Of a stretch of DNA of 64,000 nucleotides, positions 62,438 to 64,000 are shown piece by piece (positions within the stretch are counted from its first letter, which is position 1; every line of letters starts with the position of its first letter). Where the stretch lies: NCBI RefSeq assembly GCF_019947135.1, contig NZ_JAGSHT010000016.1:124001-188000 (forward strand), read 5' to 3'. This stretch comes from Occultella gossypii (lineage in GTDB: Bacteria; Actinomycetota; Actinomycetes; Actinomycetales; Beutenbergiaceae). The position numbers and the translations under genes are program-made. Below the pieces are notes generated by a model. That model made no database searches. It was given only the letters and a program-made list of their open reading frames with translations, and was not told where the DNA came from.

Positions 62438-63562
62438 TCAGGTCGCCGGCGGGCGCCATGCCAGGATCTCGTCCATCGAGCGCAACATCAGATCGGGCCG
62501 CAGCCGCGTCGCCAGCGAGAGCGCCCGGTCCCGCACAGCCACCGCGACCGGGTTGTGCACCGCGGTGACGCGGCAGATCGACATCGAGCGGCGCACGACG
62601 TCGGCTGTCCGCTCCAGCCGGGCGGCCGTGTAGGCGGACAGGTCGCCGTCCGCGAGGTGCCCGAGTACCACGGCGTCCTCGATCGCCTGCCCGGCACCCT
62701 GGCCCAGGTTGGGCGTCATCGGATGGGCCGCGTCGCCCAGCAGGGCCACCCGGCCCACATGCATCGCGGGTAGCGGCGTTCGCAGGTAGTACAGGTCGTT
62801 GCGCAGGATGCGGCCGGCCTCGGCGGCGTCCAGCAGGGCGGGGATCGGCTCGTGCCAGTCTCCGAACCGGCGCAGCAGTTCGGCTCGTTCGTCTTGGTGA
62901 ACCGCCCCGGCGGGAGACCGGTCGGTGGCGTAGTAGTAGACGAGGTCGTCATCCAGCGCGTGGATCCCGAACACGGTGCCACGACCCCAGCTCTCCGAGC
63001 TCCGGATCGACAAATCGGGCCTGCGCACCAGCCCTCGCCACGCCGTCACTCCCGCGTACGACGGCCCCGGGTGCCCGGGAAAGAGCGCTGTCCGCACCGG
63101 CGAGTGGATGCCGTCGGCGGCCACCACGAGGTCGGCGGTGAGTTCACCCGAACTGGTCTGTACCGTCCCGCGGGTGGCGTCGACGCCGGTGACCGCCGTG
63201 CCGAGCCGCAACCGGTCCGCCCCGAGCGCGTCCGCGAGCAGTTCGACGAGCGTCGCGCGCAGGAGGACGACGAGGGAGTCGCCGTACAGCTCCTGCACCC
63301 TGTCTTCGGTGGTGTGCGTCAACCACCGGCCGTCGCGGCGACGCAGGCCCGCCTGGCCCTCAAGCCGCGACAGGGTGCGGACCCGGTCGCCCAGGCCCAG
63401 TGCGTCCAGGGCGCGCAGCGCATTGGCCGCCAGCACCAGACCGGAGCCGACGGGTTCGAGCTCCTGGGCCTGCTCCAGCACGTCCACATGCCAGCCCGCG
63501 CGGCTCAATGCGATGCCTGCCGTCAAGCCGCCGATGCCGCCACCGATCACCACTGCCTTCAT
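62438..63562 (-). CDS. FAD-dependent aromatic-type monooxygenase
   Basis: Group A flavoprotein monooxygenase, 374 residues, which hydroxylates or epoxidises a usually aromatic substrate with NAD(P)H and oxygen. FAD-binding GGGIGGLTAGIALSRAG with VLEQ, the DG motif VVAADGIHSPVR, and the second FAD contact GDAAHPMTPNLGQGAGQAIEDA. ATG 63562 (GGAAGG upstream) is preferred over 63592, whose added residues are not family-like. It is divergent from a TetR gene with an inverted repeat between them, a usual arrangement for a substrate-induced monooxygenase. Confidence 0.9.
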   Translation of the reverse strand: MKAVVIGGGIGGLTAGIALSRAGWHVDVLEQAQELEPVGSGLVLAANALRALDALGLGDRVRTLSRLEGQAGLRRRDGRWLTHTTEDRVQELYGDSLVVLLRATLVELLADALGADRLRLGTAVTGVDATRGTVQTSSGELTADLVVAADGIHSPVRTALFPGHPGPSYAGVTAWRGLVRRPDLSIRSSESWGRGTVFGIHALDDDLVYYYATDRSPAGAVHQDERAELLRRFGDWHEPIPALLDAAEAGRILRNDLYYLRTPLPAMHVGRVALLGDAAHPMTPNLGQGAGQAIEDAVVLGHLADGDLSAYTAARLERTADVVRRSMSICRVTAVHNPVAVAVRDRALSLATRLRPDLMLRSMDEILAWRPPAT

Positions 63563-63605
63563 TTTCGACCCTTCCAAGTCCACGTTCGCCATCCAAGAAC
63601 ACTAC

Positions 63606-63626
63606 GGCTGTAGTGTCACTACAGCC
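63606..63626. promoter_or_regulatory. Inverted repeat between monooxygenase and TetR genes
   Basis: GGCTGTAGTG (63606-63615), one base, CACTACAGCC (63617-63626): a perfect 10-bp inverted repeat 13 bases before the TetR start. It is placed to let that TetR protein control itself and the divergent monooxygenase. Confidence 0.7.
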
Positions 63627-63639
63627 ATAGTATGCACCC

Positions 63640-64000
63640 ATGAAGCGTTCCGAGGCCGTGGCAGAGGCAGCCATCACCCTGCTGGCCGATCGGGGGATGC
63701 GCGGCCTCACCCACCGGGCGGTCGACGAGGCCGCCGGGCTGCCGCCCGGTTCGACGTCCAACCTGGCCCGCACCCGTGCCGCCCTGCTGGAGCTGACGAT
63801 GTCCCGGCTGACCGAGTTGGAGGAGCGGGTCTTCGCCGACGCCTTCGTGAGCGAGCCCCTGACCGTCGCCGAACTGTCCGAGCTGATGGCGCGGTTGCTG
63901 CAGGTCCAGCTGCAGGACCGCCGGCGCACCCTGGCGCGCTTCGAGCTCGCGCTGGAGGCGACTCGCCGGCCCGAGCTGCGCCGCATCTACGACCGGGCCG
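63640..64000 (+). CDS. TetR-family regulator, 3' end cut by window
   Basis: Starts MKRSEAVAEAAITLLADRG at ATG 63640 with a TetR helix-turn-helix (LTHRAVDEAAGLPPGSTSNL). 120 codons are visible before the window ends. The spacing between the HTH and first ligand-domain helices is normal. No strong ribosome site; the leader is short. Expected partner of the inverted repeat at 63606-63626 and repressor of the monooxygenase. Confidence 0.88.
   Translation, partial: MKRSEAVAEAAITLLADRGMRGLTHRAVDEAAGLPPGSTSNLARTRAALLELTMSRLTELEERVFADAFVSEPLTVAELSELMARLLQVQLQDRRRTLARFELALEATRRPELRRIYDRA

Noticed and set aside
1-64000. CRISPR arrays, rRNA or intact insertion sequences
   Set aside because: No regular spaced repeats, no rRNA core sequences and no transposase with terminal repeats were seen on reading the window.

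Overview
The window is very GC-rich and rich in ABC-type sugar importers, and it looks like the chromosome of a free-living, glycan-scavenging actinomycete. A Micrococcales relative of the Ruania/Beutenbergia type is plausible, but that is inference from gene content and codon use only. No rRNA, tRNA, CRISPR array or intact insertion sequence was found. Both ends cut a TetR-type regulator.

Layout. 1-2.7 kb: TetR fragment, SGNH hydrolase, cytosine-deaminase-like amidohydrolase. 2.9-12.1 kb: a polysaccharide-use locus with a secreted family 8 polysaccharide lyase, an esterase-like alpha/beta hydrolase, a 2-hydroxyacid dehydrogenase, an ABC importer (binding protein plus two permeases) and a GntR/LacI hybrid regulator. 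12.4-13.6 kb: a gene graveyard with methyltransferase and DUF1016-nuclease remnants, a copy of a deoR 3' end and short repeats. 13.6-18.7 kb: a DeoR regulator divergent from a Ugp-like importer translationally coupled to a glycerophosphodiesterase. 18.8-25.1 kb: M20 amidohydrolase, a broken RmlD-like reductase, a large cell-wall metallophosphoesterase with a one-base frameshift, and an SDR behind an 18-bp palindrome. 25.3-29.9 kb: a drug-type ABC exporter with its two-component system.

30.0-42.7 kb (minus strand): one long operon of two formylglycine-type sulfatases, a sugar importer, a 1356-residue secreted GH2 enzyme, an enolase-superfamily sugar-acid dehydratase and, last, a LacI regulator. 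A LacI-like palindrome overlaps the promoter. It reads as a self-regulated locus for a sulfated glycan. 42.8-44.8 kb: an AbiEi/AbiEii-type (type IV) toxin-antitoxin pair beside the relic of a two-component system. 44.9-51.4 kb: a second sugar or sugar-acid locus (two DHDPS/NAL-family aldolases, importer, FadR-type GntR, divergent SDR, 30-bp operator). 51.4-56.8 kb: less GC-rich genes for a PLD-nuclease/helicase fusion and a DUF262-DUF1524 (GmrSD-like) nuclease, a probable defence pair and the best candidate for an undescribed system here. 57.0-60.4 kb: orphan response regulator and a two-gene operon (FAH-family dehydratase, 2,5-dioxovalerate dehydrogenase) for the end of an oxidative pentose pathway. 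60.5-64 kb: small Cys-rich protein, SDR, FAD monooxygenase and a divergent TetR.

How it fits together: glycans are cut outside the cell (PL8, GH2, sulfatases), imported by four ABC systems that all lack their own ATPase (a shared MsiK-like ATPase elsewhere is the usual solution), and routed through sugar-acid dehydratases, aldolases and dehydrogenases. Each locus has its own local regulator.
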